This document shows, in pieces, positions 9,175 through 22,600 of a stretch of 51,203 nucleotides of DNA (the stretch's first letter is position 1; every line of letters starts with the position of its first letter). Position numbers and translations under genes: made by a program. The notes below the pieces were generated by a model, which was not told where the DNA came from, made no database searches, and saw only the letters and a list, made by a program, of their open reading frames with translations. This DNA is from a virus, in IMG/VR virus record IMGVR_UViG_3300021079_000011, positions 1 through 51,203 of that record. One strand, 5' to 3'.

Positions 9175-9573
9175 ATGCCACTACCAGCTTATCCGGGAAT
9201 GACGAATTACCAACCCTTATCGCCAAACGATTACGCTCAGTTTGACGCACAAAACAATTATGGCGGTCAAAGCCAGAAAGATTTTCTGTCATTCCTGACC
9301 AACCAAGCCATTCGCCGGGACGCTTCGCGCTTGAGCGAGCAAGGCCGCGAGTTCGACCTTAACAACGAATTGTCAAAGAAACAGCAAAAAGCTGCCGAAG
9401 ATGCCGCCCGAGCAAAGGAAACAGGCGACATGAGCAATTGGAAGAACTGGGCTCGTTATAGTGCGCCCATAGCTCATTGGAATGGGAGTATGGGAGGGGG
9501 CTATGCTATTGATAATGTAATGAACTACATGAGCCCAGACCAGCATACAGGGAAAAACTTTAGTATTTATTAG
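9175..9573 (+). CDS. Hypothetical internal virion protein
   Basis: A 132-residue protein of unknown function. The N-terminal 60 residues are polar and rich in Tyr, Asn and Gln (NYQPLSPNDYAQFDAQNNYG). A charged helix of about 40 residues follows (SRLSEQGREFDLNNELSKKQQKAAED, written here in part), then a Gly and Tyr-rich tail. It follows the previous gene by four bases and precedes another Gln-rich virion candidate. Soluble; no known motif seen. Confidence 0.6.
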   Translation: MPLPAYPGMTNYQPLSPNDYAQFDAQNNYGGQSQKDFLSFLTNQAIRRDASRLSEQGREFDLNNELSKKQQKAAEDAARAKETGDMSNWKNWARYSAPIAHWNGSMGGGYAIDNVMNYMSPDQHTGKNFSIY

Positions 9574-9600
9574 TAAGAACTCGGAAACTTACAAATCAAA

Positions 9601-10674
9601 ATGCAATCTGCACAACCACAAACCCAAGAAGAAGAGGAACAACAGCAGGAAATGGAGTATCTGCTTGGGTTGAACGACCCTAGAATTCCTGACCAGCAAG
9701 GATTTGTTCCGCAGCCAGCCCCGGCGTGGACATCAACAGTCCCGGGAATGGCTGATGAACAGTCTCTATTTGATGCCAGAGCGAAGTCTCTTCCTCAGGG
9801 ATATGCTGTCAACCCGCCACAAGCACCGGTTGTCAACCCGCCACAAGCACCGTTTGTAAATTATCAATCCACATGGACTCCCACACCTGAAGGTGGGCTT
9901 GAAGGGCGCGGAAACTATTCTGAATATCTGAAACAGTTTGAAAATGCTGGCCAAGATGTTTCTCCTGCCAGATGGCTAAGTGCCATAAGAGACGTTGGTT
10001 TACAAATGCACAATGACGAGAAGCAGAAACAGGCAGAGATTGACCGTGAACAGGTTTTTGAAAACCCGAAGCTGGCCGCATCCGTGCTTGAAGCTGAAGC
10101 CAGAGCCAATGGTGTTCAACAGGCAGCTATTCAGCGCGGTAACGCATCTGTTCAGGCGGCACAAGTGAGGGCTGCTTCTGCTTATAGACCCACAAAATCT
10201 GAGGTTAGGGTGATGCCAGACGGTTCAATGGGTGTGTTTGAGCATCTGCCAGACGGCTCAACAAAACTGAACATTGTTGCAAGCTCGCAAGGCAAGGATT
10301 TCAAAAAATTAAATGAAGACCTTAGAAAATCCGAGACGGCCTTAATCAAGGCGAAAGCCATGTTAACGCCGACCACGATTGGCGCAGCAAAGGAAGCGGC
10401 TCTTAGTCTAATATCGGGCGCACAGGGCGTTGTTAACTACTATAAAGATGCGATTGCAAAAGCAGTCCCAACGCTACCAATGGGCGGCTCTTCAACGAAT
10501 ATCTTCAGCCCGACAACAAACAGTGTTTCGGCTGTTGTAAAACCAACTTCTTCATGGACTCCCGAGCGTGTATCTGCTACAAGTAAGAAGTTGGCAGAAA
10601 TCCAGCAGTCCAATCCCGACAAATATCAAGCAGCATTGGATTACGCGATAAAAATGGGTTTCCCGACAAAATAA
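9601..10674 (+). CDS. Gln/Pro-rich internal virion protein
   Basis: A 357-residue protein whose stop codon directly abuts the start of the giant polyvalent gene. The N-terminus is very Gln/Glu-rich (EEEEQQQEME), followed by a Pro-rich stretch with a duplicated VNPPQAP unit. Residues about 130-185 form a helix rich in Ala, Gln and Glu. Residues 235-275 are another helical block, and the C-terminal 45 residues (TPERVSATSKKLAEIQQ) are helical. The composition resembles ejection-protein or scaffold-like helical proteins. The function is inferred only from position beside the polyvalent virion gene. Confidence 0.6.
   Translation: MQSAQPQTQEEEEQQQEMEYLLGLNDPRIPDQQGFVPQPAPAWTSTVPGMADEQSLFDARAKSLPQGYAVNPPQAPVVNPPQAPFVNYQSTWTPTPEGGLEGRGNYSEYLKQFENAGQDVSPARWLSAIRDVGLQMHNDEKQKQAEIDREQVFENPKLAASVLEAEARANGVQQAAIQRGNASVQAAQVRAASAYRPTKSEVRVMPDGSMGVFEHLPDGSTKLNIVASSQGKDFKKLNEDLRKSETALIKAKAMLTPTTIGAAKEAALSLISGAQGVVNYYKDAIAKAVPTLPMGGSSTNIFSPTTNSVSAVVKPTSSWTPERVSATSKKLAEIQQSNPDKYQAALDYAIKMGFPTK
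9808..9855 (+). repeat. 24-bp tandem duplication
   Basis: Two adjacent 24-bp units (9808-9831 and 9832-9855), beginning GTCAACCCGCCACAAGCACC, encode the doubled VNPPQAP segment of the 9601-10674 protein. They differ at one or two bases. Confidence 0.85.
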
Positions 10675-13600
10675 ATGCCATCACAGCTATTCAAGCCTGA
10701 CGATTCTCTTGATTTCGATTCTGTCTTAGAAAGCTCAAAGGCAAAGTTTGATGATGGTGGAGCATTAAGCTTTGATGCCGTCCCCGATGTTCCCGATGTT
10801 AAGCCAAGATTTTCTGATGATGGCGCATTGGACTTCGGCACACTGGAAACAAAGCCTGAGCCCGAGCCTAAGCCGATAGCTGCAACTCCGCAGCGCACAA
10901 ACTATCTCAGCTTATCGCCTGAATCGTTCCCGATAAATACGGATTCAACGATTGATAAGACTGATTCAACTCAGACTGTAAAACCCCCAGCAGCAAAAGA
11001 GGTTAATCCGTTGCCATTGTCGAGCATTCCTTGGATTGATTCAAATGGCTATCCTGACGAGAAGCTAATCGCTAAAAAAGCACAAGCCGAGACTGCTGCC
11101 CAGCAAAAGAAGCAGGACGATTTTGATTCTTTAGCTCACTCGTCTTATTGGAAGGGTGATGCAGCCAAGCAACTTCTTGAAAAAGCAGATTCCGCCAAGG
11201 AAACATTGGACAAATCTCCGACTCAAGAAAATTCAGACGCTTACAACGCGCTCATTGACCCGCTAAATGCGGCGATACAAGAACACAAGTCGAGCCAGCA
11301 AGAACTTCAGGCTGCTTATTTCAAAACAACGGGAGAAACGCCAGTCCCGCCAAGACCCGCTGAAAACAATTCTTATCGTGTTGATGGTGGCAAAATCCAT
11401 TTTACACCCGGCCAGTTTGCTGCAGGTCTGAATCAGGCTGTGAGCGATGGCGCGATTGACCCGAAGTTTGCAATGGACAATCGGGAGAAATTTCAAAAAG
11501 CGGACAAGATTCAGTCGAAGATTGATGGAAATGGCGACCCAAATTCTCAATACGAATATGACGGCAAGAACATCAGGTTTTATCCCGGTGAAGAAGCTGA
11601 CGGATTGCGCGAAGCATTGAAGGATGGTGTTGTCACGCCTGAATATGCCGCCAAAAACGAAAAGAAATTCGGAGAGGCACAAGCCAAATACAAAGAGTTG
11701 GTAGCTGCCGCAGGAAGCGAACAGGCGGCAAAAGCTTTACTTCATGGCGGGGCTAAAGGAACGGCTTTCATGGCCGCCGCTACTCCGGCATTTAAGGTTG
11801 GCGTGATTGGGACGGAAATGATTCCCGGTGTCGGGGAAATTCCCGGAGCAGCACTTGTTGGCGGAACAATCACTTCACTTCTCGCTGGCAGCGCGGCGGC
11901 TTATGCGACGAGCAAGCTGATGGACAAAGCCGCAGAGTATTCAGATTTTGTAAAAAAGTTCACAGCATCGGCTGAACTTCATCCTGTCGTGGATGCTGTG
12001 GGCGAACTGGCCGCTTTCGGGACAGGCGCACCAAAGGCATTGAGCAATCTCAAAAAGGTTTACGACATTGCTGGTGGCGGACGGGCTGGCGCAAAGGTTG
12101 TTGCACAAGAACTTGGCAAGGGTGCTATTGGGGGCGCAGCATTTGAAACCATTGTAAGGCCAGCTTTTGATGCTGGCAGATATGCGGTTGCCGACATGCT
12201 GGACATACCGCATGACAAGTTTCAATCTCCAACGCTTCAATCTGTTGCAACGATGGTCGGGCTCGGGATGTTGCTTCATGGCAAAAGCATTGAGTTCAAA
12301 AATTATTCCGACAGCCAGATTGCAGAAATTCTGCTAAAAGCAAAACTTCGGCGCGATGCTGGAATACCGCTGGACGAAAAAAACCTGACAGCAGAACAAA
12401 AGGCACAGTTCGCAATGGCGACAGGTCTGGGTGAAGGCGCGACAATTCCAGAAATTGAAGCGCACTTGGCAAAATACAGACTACTTGTGCCGCTGACAGA
12501 AAATGAAATTTCCGTCCACGACAAGTTGCAATCAATGGCCAATTCGATGTCGCAATCTGGCAATTTTGAGAACGACACGATAAAGAGCATCACGGCGAAA
12601 CAGGCATTGTTGCCAAGGATGATTGGCCAAAAGCCAAAACCTGTCACATCGGCAGACATTGAGCTTGAACCACCGTCCGAGCCGCGCCCGATGCTTGGCA
12701 GTCCAGAGCCCCCGCCTGAGCAGCCGCAAGCCCCGGCAGTATTCCATTCGATTCAGCCCCCGATGATACCCGGCCAGCAGCCGATTGAGCTTTGGAATTT
12801 GACCGAGGACATTCCCGGCCATCCGAAAGGCTCAACCGTGTCTCGTTCAACACTGGAAAAGGCCGGGTATATTGTGCCGTCTGCACCCGCCGCGACACCA
12901 AGCGACGACGAGCAGCCCGACGCGACAGGGGCGAAGGGGAGGCAGGTGGGTAAAGGATTTCAGCCGATAGTAGTTGGCAAAAAGGTGTTGTCGATAACAA
13001 CTCGCCCAGACACGGCGACATGGCAGGTAACATCATTCGCAGATGAATACCGAGAGCAACCATCAGGGCATGAGGGATTCAAAACGCTGGGCGAGGCGTT
13101 GGAATTTGTTGACTACAAGGGTAAGGAAAACAGAAGCGTCACCGACCTTGGATGGCAAAGCCCAGATGCGATTTTTGCGGCGTTGGAGCAGAATCCGGGC
13201 GCGAACGACCCGAATCCCAAGAACTTCATTTATGCGTCACCACGCCGTCCGCTTTCAGGACTGCGTGTTCCTGATGCGGTTCAGTCTCTTTCGTTCAAGA
13301 ATAAGGAAGGAGGGTTGGCTGGAATTGTTGAGGTGTCGCGCCCTCTGACGTTGGATGAAATGGCGGCATTTGAATTAGTTCCGGTCAACACATCGGCATC
13401 AAACACCTACTGGAAATCTGTGGCAGATGCGGTGCATCCGGGGCATGAAAAGATTCAAGCTGGCAAAGACGTTGCCGCCGAGACAGGGGCGAAGACAGGA
13501 AAACCATTCACGGCTAAAGCTTATCGTGGAATCAGCCCAAAGACACCAAACGACAAAGGCATTTATTCGGAAGGAGAACACTGGACGACCAGCAAAGATT

Positions 13601-16600
13601 ACGCGGACACATACGGGGACAAGCGCGGCGGAAAGACTCATGAATCGGAAATAACACTACAAAATCCGTTCGTGGCAACACCATCGGAAATGACTCGGTT
13701 GCATCACGGCCTTTCATCGCGTCAAGTGCGCGAGAAACTTCAAGCTGCTGGACATGATGGAGTCATCATATTGCATCCTGACGACGTTGCAGAATCGAAG
13801 GCTGCTGGTGTTCCTGACAGGCTTTTGCCGCCAGCACTAGGTCAAGAAATAATAAAATTCAACAAGCCCACCCTGCCCCCCGCCGCCGCGACAGGGGCGA
13901 AGGGGAAGCAGCCTAGTGCCACTGAATACGAGCGAATTGAGCGCGAGATTTCGATTGCTTTGAAGAATCCATTGTTCCGAGAGCAATCCAAAGCTGGCAC
14001 GGATTTCCGGGACGCTTTTCGAGACTTGGAAACAGAAGCGGAGTTTCACAAGCCTGCCGCGATTGAAAAAGCTCAGGCCGAAATTGACGCTGAGAAGGCC
14101 AAGAAAGCCGCCAAGTCCGGCAGTCCAGACATTGCTTTTATTGAGCGAAGTATTGCAAATCTGGAATACAGAATAAGACAAGACAAAATGCGAGGAATGA
14201 AGCGACCAGAGGATGTCCAAAGGCTTGCCGAACTTCGCACACAACTTAAATCAGCCAGCGCACCAGCCCCCGCGCAGACAGGGGCGAAGGGGGATGAACA
14301 ACACTTTGACAATCTTTTACGGGACACGTTTGGCGTAATCAACAGATTGCCAGCGGACAACATTGTTCGTAAGAGTGCAGAAATCGGGACTCGGGTTGCA
14401 ATGGGCGCAAAGACTGATGAAGAAAAGATTCTGGCAACAAAAGAACTGGCAAAATACGCCCAAGATGCAGCCAGCGAGTTGAGAAAAATCAGCCCGAAAG
14501 ATTCTGAATATGCCGACAGGCTGGAAAAGTCTCTGGACGACTACATAAAATCACAGCCCAAGACTGCCGAGCCAAAGCCAGCAGAATCACAATTCAAGGC
14601 TGGCGACATTGTTTTACATGACGGGGTTCAAAAGAAAGTTGTTCGTGTTTCGCCCGATGGCAAATTTGTCGTGCTTGGAAAACGAGCAGTCCCGGTTGCG
14701 GAAGTTAAACCATTAGAGCAACCCCCCGCCGCCACCGAAACCATTGAATCGCTCAAAGAGGAAATTGCGAAGATGGAGAATCGGCTTGAAACCATTTACA
14801 TACCCAAAGGCAACAAGGGCGACATCACAAACTACCGCTCGCAAATCGAAGGTAAGCGCAGGAAGCTCGCTGAACTTGAAAAGGTTGCCGAGCCAAAGCC
14901 ATTTAGCCCCGACGAAGACTTGCTAATGCACTCGCCCCATACGGGTGAAGATTCAATCGTGAATTTCCGGGGCTACATGCCAGATGGAAAGGCGATGGTC
15001 TGGACTGGCAAGATGCAAATGGCCATACCCGCAGAATGGCTACGCAGAAAAGGCGAGGCCAAGCCTGTCACGGAAAAGCCCGTTGAGCAGACAGAGAAGC
15101 CGCTTCCGTCTATTGCAATCCAAAAGTCCATAACCCAGATTTTGAAATCTGTTGCAATCATTGAGGGCAAGATTAACAAAAAGGCTTACGAAAGCGCATA
15201 CGCATCAATCCGGCTTCATGCAAACAAGCTGGGGATTGAGATTGAGCCGCTTGGGACATATTTCAACGCAGACCAATACAAGCGCGTTGCCAGCCATGTT
15301 CAAATTGAGATTGGCAAGAAATTTGGCAGCTTCCCAACAGCCGAGCATAGGGCTAAACGTGATGCTGTTCTTGCGGCTGATGCTGCAAGGAAAGCGGCCA
15401 AGAAACCCAACCGTTCGCCATTCAAAGTCAAGCCGCGCTCTGATGGTGTTCCCGACATCCTCGACGCAATTCAAGAGCTTGGCGGCATCAAGCCCAAGTC
15501 TGGCTCAACTGGTGGCGAGTATGACGGTTCTGGCGTGATGAAGGGGACGGCAAGAATGTTGTGGAACAGGCTTGGTCGTGCGCCAGATGTTCTGCTTTCA
15601 AACCTGAAATCAACAGGTGAATGGTCACGGCTCGAAACTGTGGATGATTTATGGTCTGAGATTGACCAAGCCAACAAAGCCCGGGACGCGCTCAAGTTTG
15701 GCGGTGGTGGAGATGAGGCACAGGCCAGAAGATTCTGGGAAGCCATTGACAAGCCCGAGAACGAAAAAGGTTTTGAGAAAATTCACGGTAGCCAACTTAA
15801 CGTCGGAAGCAAATTCAGGCTTAAAGGTGACGGCATAAGCCATGAAGAGCTTGAAGTCACACACATTGACCCGGACACAGGCGAAATAACCATCAAGGAC
15901 GGGACAACTTTTGGCACACAAGAAATTCCTGAATCAATCGAAATTTACATCAAGAAAGGCACACTCGAAACACCCGAAGACACCGGGTTTGATACGGGCG
16001 AGGAGCAGCCCGAGCCCAAAAAAGATGAAGAATTTGCTTCTCATTACGAGTTAAGACACTGGACTACGCCAGAAAGTGCCGCAAGTTTGTTAAGGGGTGA
16101 GCCTTTCAATTTCTCCCGCGAACCAATTCATAGTCAGGTAGATTTAAGCGGAAACTTTATCAAGGGGAAGCGCATGGGCGGGAACAGAATCCATCTTTCT
16201 CTGGACGATGGAACATGGGGTTTTCGACGAGACGCGAGCGGCAAGGTTATTGGAAATCTTGTGCCAGTAACTTATGCGGTTGATTATGCCGCTAAAGATT
16301 TACTCATTGACTCGCCAAAGTCGCTGCGTGAAGCGGAGCGACTGGCTGGCGAGAATGCCACCAAACCAGACGGAACTGGCAACGCAGCATTCTGGGATGC
16401 GCTACAAAAGAAGGGCATTAAACTTGTCCGAGTCGAGAATACTTCCGACTATCCCAATGTGAGATTCTTTGCCCAAGCAACTAGCGACACGGTGGTTGTG
16501 CTGGACAATTCCGCTGTGAAAGTAATTTCAAAAGCCAAAAAAACAGCCGCCCAGCCCAAGTCTGGCGAGAAAATCTTCACTGACACGGAAGCTGACGAGG

Positions 16601-19600
16601 CTGAGAAATGGCTTAGGGAAAATCTTGGGTTAAACGAGGATGAAGAAGGCGACGGATGGGATGCGTCTGAAGACCCCGGCCACCAAGAGGGCAGCAAAGG
16701 TTTAGACCCGAAAATTCTTGCCCGAGTCGTCACAATGGCTGGTCGAATCATTGAGTCTGGCAATGTGAAGTTTTCGGATTATGCGGCTCAGATGCTAAAG
16801 AAAGGGTTCAAGGGCGACTTGGCCAAATACATCCCTGCCGCATACCATGAAGTAAGAGATTTTTCCGAGGCCAGCGCATTGCGACATCAGATGTCAACCC
16901 GCGAAGAGGTTGACAGGTTTGATTACAATGCTGAAACAGGCCAGTTCGATGAAAGCCAGCCCGACCTTGGCGGAATAATAGGCTCAGACGAGCCGGGAGC
17001 AAAGCGACCACCGCTAAGAGAGGTTGACCCGAGCTTGATTCCTACTCCAAACATTTATGTCAAGAAAGGCCAATACACAGGCAAAGGAGGCCATTCGATT
17101 GACGAGCAACAACGGTTCGCAATCAACGTCATGCTCACCGCAAAGGCAAATGGCGAAAAGGCTGGCGTTTTGGCCGATGGAACTGGTGTTGGCAAGACTG
17201 GCATTGAACTGGTTCTGGCTGTTCAACTGGCTGAAATGACGGGCAAGCCTGTTGCGATTGTCACAGAAAACAAGGCTGTGATTGAAAATGCGTTTGTGAT
17301 GAACGCAAAGAAGTTCGGCATCGAAATTGATTTCGATAAGGTCAGATTTTTTACCTATACAGACTTGTCGAGCAACAACCTGCCAGACATTGAATGGGGC
17401 GCAGTCATATTTGATGAATCTCAAAACATCAAAAACATCATGTCTTCGCGTGGTGTCACCGCAGAAAACATCAAGTCCGAGTTCAATGTTTACGGGACGG
17501 CGACACCGATGGACAATGTTTTTCATGCGCCATATTTCTTGGGCAAAATTCTCGGGGTAGATGTTTTCACGATGGCGAGAAGGCTTGGCTACGAGCTTGT
17601 TCCCATAGATTTGCCCAACGGAAAATCATCATTCATCGCAAAATGGTTGAAGAGCAAAGACGGGGCGATTCCAATTTCTGAGTCCATCAAAAGGCTGAAA
17701 GATTACAGGTCGCAAGCCGTGAAGCGCGGGACTTATATCCGGCGCGAATATCCGTTCTTTGGCTCGGTCAATTTCAAAAATGCTCCGAGCTACAACGAGA
17801 AACAGCTTCACGAACAGGACGAGATAAACAATTACTGGGACGCTCTGGCGGCAGCAGAGCCCAAGAAGCGCATGGTCTATAATGCCCAGCGCATGAACGA
17901 GCTTGCCAGATGGACTGAGGCTCAAAAGGTTCAGGGCGCAATCGGTGAGATTGTTGCAGATTACGAAGCTGGAAAGCATGTGGTTGTTTTTGCTGAATAT
18001 GTAAATGACGGCGTTATCAAGGGGCTTGAAAAACTTGGTGTTCCATACGAAGTCCCCGGAACGCTTAAATATATCGCAGCAGAATTGAAAAAGCGCGGCA
18101 TCCCGTTTGCAACGGTGTTTGGTCGCGGGAAAGATAAGGGCAAAGAAGCGGCTGAATTTCAGCGGAACAAAAAAATCAGGGTCTTGCTCGCAACACCCAA
18201 GTCTGGCGGGGCTGGGCTAGACATGGACGATACGCATGGTGATTTCCCGAGAATCGTTCACATGTTGACCATGAATTATTCTGCGTCAATCTTCGACCAG
18301 ATTCTAGGTCGCGTTTCCCGCCGCAACACAGCAAGCCCGGCCAAGATTCTAATTTGGCGAGCCGAAAATTCACAGTCAGACCGTCGCAAGGTTGTCATTC
18401 TTGACCGTAAGCTTAACATCCTGAGAAAGATTCAGACCGGGGAAGACTTGGACACAACGGCTTTTGAAGAAAATTCTCAAGGCGACACATCAGCCGATGA
18501 TGAAAGCGGCACGGCTGAATCTTCGACAAAGAAGGGCGAGGATGGGGTTAAAATACTTGATGATGTCATTGACGACGAGTTTTCTTCCCCGGACATAACG
18601 GACACGGTTGACGACGAGTGGAATGACGAGCAACCACAGTCTGAGTTCGACATCTTTTCAGCCAACGACAGGGAGCTAAACGATTTCTTGGACAAACGGT
18701 TTGGGACAGAAGACAGGCGGCAACGGGGCGTTTCCGGGGATGCTGCTCGCCGGGGCTCTGGCGTTTATCAATTCCCGACCTACGAAGCTTTTGCGAAATG
18801 GATGGACGAAAGGTATGTCGAGCGGGACTTGGAAGGCATGAAGCTGGCTTTTGCCGAGGCCGAGCGCGATTACAAGGTTAAATACATCAAGGCCAACAGA
18901 GCCCCTGAGCATAAGAAGGATTGGGTAAACCATCTTGCAACAGGCTCGGTGCTTCCGGCTGGCGACCCGCCAATAACCCGCACGACACCGAGGCCGCTGC
19001 CCGGTGGCGGCACAGCCCCAGTCCCGGGAACGCCGCCAACCAGCACATCAACACCGCCAACGCCGCCCGGCGCACCGCCCAGACCGTCCAGACCGCCAAC
19101 GCACCATCGCAAGTTTAACATCACGGCTTTGGTTCAATTATTCAAGCAGTTCGCCAACAGGCATCCAACAATCAACGCCAAATTAGCCAAGACAACGCTT
19201 GGACGGCATCTGTCACCGCTCGGGCTGATTGAGCTTCAAAAGAATCTGCTCTGGGACATGGACTTGGCCGAGCGCGTTCTTGGCCATGAGATAGGACATT
19301 TCATTGACCTGATTGTTGAGGCATCCGGCAAGGGCAAAGAGATTGGGAACAGGCTCAGGCCGATGTTCGACTTTACTGGTCAGGCGATGCACAAGGCGGA
19401 ACTGAAAAAAGACATCATCAATTTGAGCAAGGCTTGGCGCGGAAACTTTTCTGCATCTGACAAATACAGGAATTCACCCAAGGAATTGATGGCAGATTTT
19501 CTGTCGGCAATGTTTAACGACCCGGAAATGGTGAATCAAACATTTCCAAACCTGTATGATGCTTGGCAGGAATTCAAGGACTCAAAGCCGTCATTCAAAT

Positions 19601-22600
19601 CCGCTTACCGCGAGATTGAGACTTGGCTTCAGGGTGATACGATGGGTTCGGAATTGATTGATAAATTCGGCGAAGATACTGACCTGACTTACGACATCTT
19701 GGGCAAGGAAGATTCGGACAACAAATCAACTTGGTGGGAAACATTCAATCATAGCTTCATCAGCCTATGGAAACGGGCTGGCGAAAAGGAGGCTAAAAAA
19801 GTTCCATTAAACAAATTGTCACCAGCTAGGCTCTGGAACAAGTCTGGATATAAGATGGTTAAGAATCGGCGCGTAGGATATAAGATTGAAGAGAAGCTTG
19901 ATGTTTCCCACATCTGGGCGGCAAACATGACTGCCATCTGGCAGGACGACTTCAGAAGGGATGTTCAGCCTTGGCTGGACAAGGTTGATTCCGACCCTCG
20001 CACGGTGCAGAAGTATTTTCAGAGCTACGCAGTTTCAAAGAGAACACTAGAAGAAACCAAAGCGGCTGGCGTGTGGATGAAGGACAACCCGGTTGAGACT
20101 AGGGAAATGCTTGAAAAGATTCTGGCAACAGTTTCCAGTCTTGAAGCGGAATATCTATCTGAGCTTAGGAACGCCTCAGATGATGAACTATACAATCTGA
20201 GCGCGAAGATTGCTCGCAAGATTCTTTTGATGTCAGATTCCAAGATTAACGAAATTGCCAGCGAGATAAACAGTCTCGGTTTTGAAATCAAAGGAAAACT
20301 TTTCTTGGGCGCGTTTGCTGTTCGTAGCTTTTTACTAAACACAGGAGGAATAACCCCAGAATCTGCACAGCTTGTCTTGAACGAGCTTCAGAGAAGACTG
20401 AGCCCGGAACAGTATTCGGCACTTGAAAAGGCTGCGGCTGAACTTCGCAAGCTTGTGTTTAAGGTTTCAAAGGAAATGTATGACCAAGGGCTGATAAACA
20501 AAGACATCTGGTATGAAACAATCTTGCCCAACCAAAACACTTACCTGCCTTATGCGGTTCTGGATTATTTCGACGGAACAGTAAGGGGCGGGATAATGCA
20601 ACAGGGTGGCAGCGCAAAAAGAATCGCGTCCGTAATAGCTGCTGCTCAATTAAAGGTTCAGTCCATGTATATTCTGTTGCAGAAGCAGCGGCAGGTTAAG
20701 CTTATCATGGATTCCTACAAAGCTGGTGACTCTGGTAAAGTCGCTACTGTTACCCGAAGGTTGCAAAGAGCCTCTGACCTGCACTCGATTAGGGGTCAAC
20801 ATCTGAGGGACACAACAAGCAGGGCGATACTTAGGGTCAACGGCTCGCCTTACCTTGTCGAGTTCCCGGAAGACCCCGGCAAGCAGTTTGAAAAATCAAT
20901 GGAAATAGCTGAGTTTTACGCATCGCTTGACTGGATTCACAACGTTTCAAAGTATTCTCATGCTGCCCAACAAATTTTCACCCAGCTTGCACCTACATTC
21001 CTGTTCTATCGCAACCCGATTCGTGGGCTTAGGACTGGTGCGCTAAAGGTTGGTGGGAGACACATATTGAAAGCGGCTTTCAACTGGGACTCAATCACGC
21101 AAGCCAGAAACTATGCTAACGCTTCGTTTAGTGGTCTAATGTCCCCAGTTATCCGTCAACTGGTTGAAGGTCAAGCCCTGATGTCGCCAAGGGCTGCTTC
21201 TGGTCAAGTAAGAGACGTTTCACAAATTGCGGGGCAAGGCTTGGCTGGTAAATTTCTGGCGAGCGAAATGAGACGTTTGGCGAGGAATGCAAATAAAAAA
21301 CCGTCAATACTTGGAGACAAATACAGGCAGGGAATTAACTTCTCTGCTAAAGTTTTCACAGGATTGGAAGCGTGGGAAAAGATTTACAACTACAAAGCCG
21401 CACTCGCTAAAGGGTTGACTCAGGAACAGGCTCTTATGATAACTCAAATGAGCGGAATACCGAGGCCGGGTGTTGGTGGCAAATTCTCGCCTTTTGTGGA
21501 AATCGGCATGCCTTGGACTCGCGTTAAGATTCAAGGCATGAGGGCAACCTACGACATGGCGCGTGACCCCGAGCTTGGCAAAGGTTTCTGGGCAAGATTT
21601 TTCATGTATGAAGCAGTCCCGAAGATTCTTCAAATGCTAGTGGCCAAGGCAATTGTATCGGGGTTAATCGCATGGATTTACAATAAGGGAGACGACCCTA
21701 AAGACCCGGTTATCACAGAGGTTTATCGCCGCATATCCCCATATAAAATGGCTTTAGACAATATTATACCACTGATGCTGTATAACCCGAGAAGCGGAAA
21801 GTATCATAAGTTTTGGGAGTTCAAGAGCGGCAATGAAATTCCGGCTCATTACGAGGTTGTTAGCCTGAGAATCCCGACCAGCGAAGAAGGATTGACATAC
21901 GGCACATTCCTTCATGCTTTAATGGTTTCTGCTTCAGGCGAGTCCAAAAACCTTGGCCGACCCGGAGCAACCCCAACCAAGAATATGTTTGATTGGGCTA
22001 TGAATTCTCTTTTACCCCAACCAAACCCGATTGCCACGACAGCATGGAAAACTATTCAGATGTTGGCAGGGACAAATCCAACTGACGATTTCAGAAACCA
22101 GCCGTCAGCAAACAAGCAACTGTTCGACGCTGGTGGCAAAGACAGGTTTCAGGCCATTCTTGGGTTTGAAGCGAGCCAGACCGCTGCTTTTGGTGAAATA
22201 GCTGGCATCATCGCGGCGAATTACGGCTTGATAGACCCCAAAGCTTTGAGCGCATTAAGCAAGCGTTCGGATTCAGATAATAAATCGTTCGTTGATAAAT
22301 ACCCATTTGTTAAAGCCGCATTTTCCTTCGACAACTACAATGGTTATAGGCAGGAGGAAAATGAGAAATTGGATAATGAAAAATATCACGATAGAGCTAA
22401 AAACCTGATGCCGACTGAAGGGCGGGAAATGTATAATTTCTATTATCGAAACCAAGACAAAAAGAATCTAGCTCCGCAAGACCAAGAAATGTTTGATATA
22501 GCGAAGCAATGGAACAGGGACATTTGGGGCTTAAAATCAACTGAAGACAAACTAAAACCCAACAGCAAGAAGCCCCCTAAATCTACCTACTACCCGCAAA